A stretch of DNA of 64,000 nt from an uncultured Verrucomicrobiota bacterium (lineage in GTDB: Bacteria; Verrucomicrobiota; Verrucomicrobiia; Methylacidiphilales; UBA1321): contig CAIPBM010000112.1 in the NCBI GenBank assembly GCA_903863295.1, forward strand, positions 25,281 through 89,280, written 5' to 3'. Position 1 is the stretch's first letter. Every line of letters starts with the position of its first letter. Below the pieces are notes generated by a model. The model did not search any database. It saw only the letters and a program-made list of their open reading frames with translations, and was not told where the DNA came from. The translations under genes and the position numbers were made by a program. Below, piece by piece: positions 62,836 through 64,000 of the stretch.

Positions 62836-63326
62836 ATTTTTACTTCAATGCGTTTTTCCAAATCCGCAATTTTGGCGAGTCGACGACGATGCCGCTCTGC
62901 GCCACTGAATCGCGCTGCGAGAAAGGTTTGAACCAATTCCCAGGCAAGAGAGTGACCGATGACGAGACCACCGAAGCAGATCATGTTCAAGTCGTCGTCC
63001 TCCACTCCTTGGTGGGCGGAGAAGTTTTCGTGAATCAGTTAGGCCCGCACTCCTGCCACTTTGTTGGCGGCGATTGATGCCCCGACACCACTGCCACAGA
63101 TAGCCACCCCTCGCTCCACTTCTCGGCCAGCGACTGCGCGTGCCAGGGGCACGATGAAATCCGGATAGTCATCCTCGGCCTTGGGCTGTCGGTCGCCGAA
63201 ATCGATTACGTCATGGCTGGCGTTACGCAACATTCCGGCCAGATATTGCTTCAACTCATAGCCACCGTGATCGGCTGCGATGCCGATGAGTTTGGGCGTT
63301 GGCAAGATGGATAAAAGGTCAGTCAT
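62832..63326 (-). pseudogene. rpiB: ribose-5-phosphate isomerase B with in-frame stop
   Basis: RpiB interconverts ribose-5-P and ribulose-5-P. The first 95 codons give IAADHGGYELKQYL and AICGSGVGASIAANK, the active-site region with the catalytic Cys. A TAA at 63039-63041 then interrupts the frame. The same frame resumes with LIHENFSAHQGVEDDDLNMI and FLAARFSGAERHRRRLAKI, the expected C-terminus, and ends in ATGA overlapping glgP. One base change would restore the gene. It is either a recent nonsense mutation or a sequencing error. An AAGGAG lies just before the ATG. Confidence 0.85.
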
Positions 63327-63465
63327 GGCTCCTTGTGAGTAAGTAGTAATGAAAATCGTTTCTCAGCTCTGCTTTAAGAGGCAAGGTTGGGGAAACCATC
63401 ACCACTGGGCCCGGCTCGATGACTTGGTAAACTTTGCGCAAGGGCAATGCGGTCTTCTTTGCCAT
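63319..63465 (-). pseudogene. truncated flavin reductase-like remnant
   Basis: A 48-residue frame starting MAKKTALPLRKVYQVIEPGP, which matches the N-terminus of flavin reductase-like FMN-binding proteins, then diverging (TLPLKAELRNDFHYYLL) and stopping. About three quarters of the domain is missing, consistent with an internal deletion. It lies between the nitroreductase (4 bp) and rpiB (8-bp overlap). Confidence 0.6.
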
Positions 63466-63469
63466 AGCA

Positions 63470-64000
63470 TCACTTCCACAAGAGTATTTCAGGCGGCTTC
63501 CGTGATGTGGCTGGATGCTCACCGGCAGGCATTCCGATGATGATGGGCGCGATGACGGTCATTTCATTCTGAATTTTTAACTCAGCCTTCCACTCCTTAG
63601 TGTTGAGTGCCTCCACGGCAAACCCAATGACACAAGTGCCCAGACCATCCGCGCACGCTGCCAGCATGAGGTTCTCTGCAGCCAGCCAGCAGTCGGCAGC
63701 CACAAACGGTCCCGTGTGCTTGCCACAGATGATGATGAGCGTGCCGGCGTTGTGGAATACGTTGAACTCGGGGGCGTCCGTCAGATGGAGCCGATGCTTG
63801 GATGTTGGAGAATCACCACGTTTTGCTTCTTCGCGCACTTGCTCTTCGCATTTGTCTGACAAGCGATCTAGCACGTCCTTATCTTGGATAACGACAAACG
63901 ACCACGGCTCTTGGTGCATCGCGGTGGGCGCGAGCACGGCGGCATTGAGTAGCGCATTGACGGTGGCTTTATCGATGGCTTGCTGCGTGTAATTGCGCAC
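63470..64000 (-). CDS. nitroreductase family FMN protein, cut at window edge
   Basis: The frame runs off the right edge, so the first residues are missing. The remaining 176 show RNYTQQAIDKATVNALLNAA and APTAMHQEPWSFVVIQDKDV, then LAAENLMLAACADGLGTCVIG and PIIIGMPAGE, the FMN-binding layout of the nitroreductase family. It shares this layout with 32571-33125 but is not a close copy. It leads a leftward run with the flavin reductase remnant, rpiB, glgP and glgX. Confidence 0.88.
   Translation of the reverse strand: MRNYTQQAIDKATVNALLNAAVLAPTAMHQEPWSFVVIQDKDVLDRLSDKCEEQVREEAKRGDSPTSKHRLHLTDAPEFNVFHNAGTLIIICGKHTGPFVAADCWLAAENLMLAACADGLGTCVIGFAVEALNTKEWKAELKIQNEMTVIAPIIIGMPAGEHPATSRKPPEILLWK

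Overview
The window reads as a chromosomal piece of a moderately GC-rich Gram-negative-type bacterium. A member of the Verrucomicrobiota or a neighbouring phylum is my best guess. The grounds are the gene order rplY-pth-rpsF-ssb without rpsR/rplI, stand-alone coaC, an orphan Flp-type pilin and a tiny Lys/Ala-rich basic peptide. No rRNA gene, intact tRNA, CRISPR array or transposase was seen.

Positions 1-26.1 kb are core genome. In order: the end of a DUF4239 membrane protein and a histidine phosphatase; the rplY-pth-rpsF-ssb cluster behind a good sigma70-type promoter; recG and a HIT protein; two large multi-pass membrane proteins (DUF2298 and an STT3-like GT-C candidate) around an Flp pilin, a methyltransferase and a GlsB-like protein; ubiD; a 24-residue Lys/Ala peptide; coaC; the leftward run metG-CPBP-thiL-tsaE-tsaB-alr; a VapBC pair; a VWA protein; an unusual GST-methyltransferase fusion; and a second AbrB/PIN pair whose toxin overlaps rlmN by 4 nt. 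The gaps here carry several families of paired inverted repeats.

Positions 26.1-26.7 kb are non-coding and hold two tRNA-like fragments. This looks like the scar or edge of an inserted element.

Positions 26.7-64 kb form a stress/energy island: a YbhGFSR-like ABC exporter, two three-BON-domain proteins, two nitroreductases, an L,D-transpeptidase, a GNAT protein, DUF3300/DUF2950 exported proteins, two P3A-type cation ATPases, a slipin, a NUDIX hydrolase, PPK2, acetate kinase, phosphoketolase, class I aldolase, transaldolase, mannoside-phosphorylase-like/phosphomannomutase-like/mannose-6-P isomerase genes, and glycogen phosphorylase plus debranching enzyme. Together they could turn stored glucan or mannoside by phosphorolysis into fructose-6-P, split it with phosphoketolase, and recover ATP through acetyl phosphate and polyphosphate. 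The content resembles known low-oxygen or dormancy loci such as the DosR regulon of mycobacteria and the lxa locus of Burkholderia cenocepacia.

The most striking signal is an 18-bp palindrome, consensus ATGGGGTGAACACCCCAT. It occurs seven times (31633, 34951, 35347, 36337, 50857, 52712, 58094), each time 34-118 bp upstream of island transcription units. I found none in the first 26 kb. It looks like the operator of an undescribed regulon; no candidate regulator is encoded in the window. At the right end, rpiB carries an in-frame TAA and a flavin-reductase gene is reduced to its N-terminus, so part of the island is decaying or the sequence has errors there.
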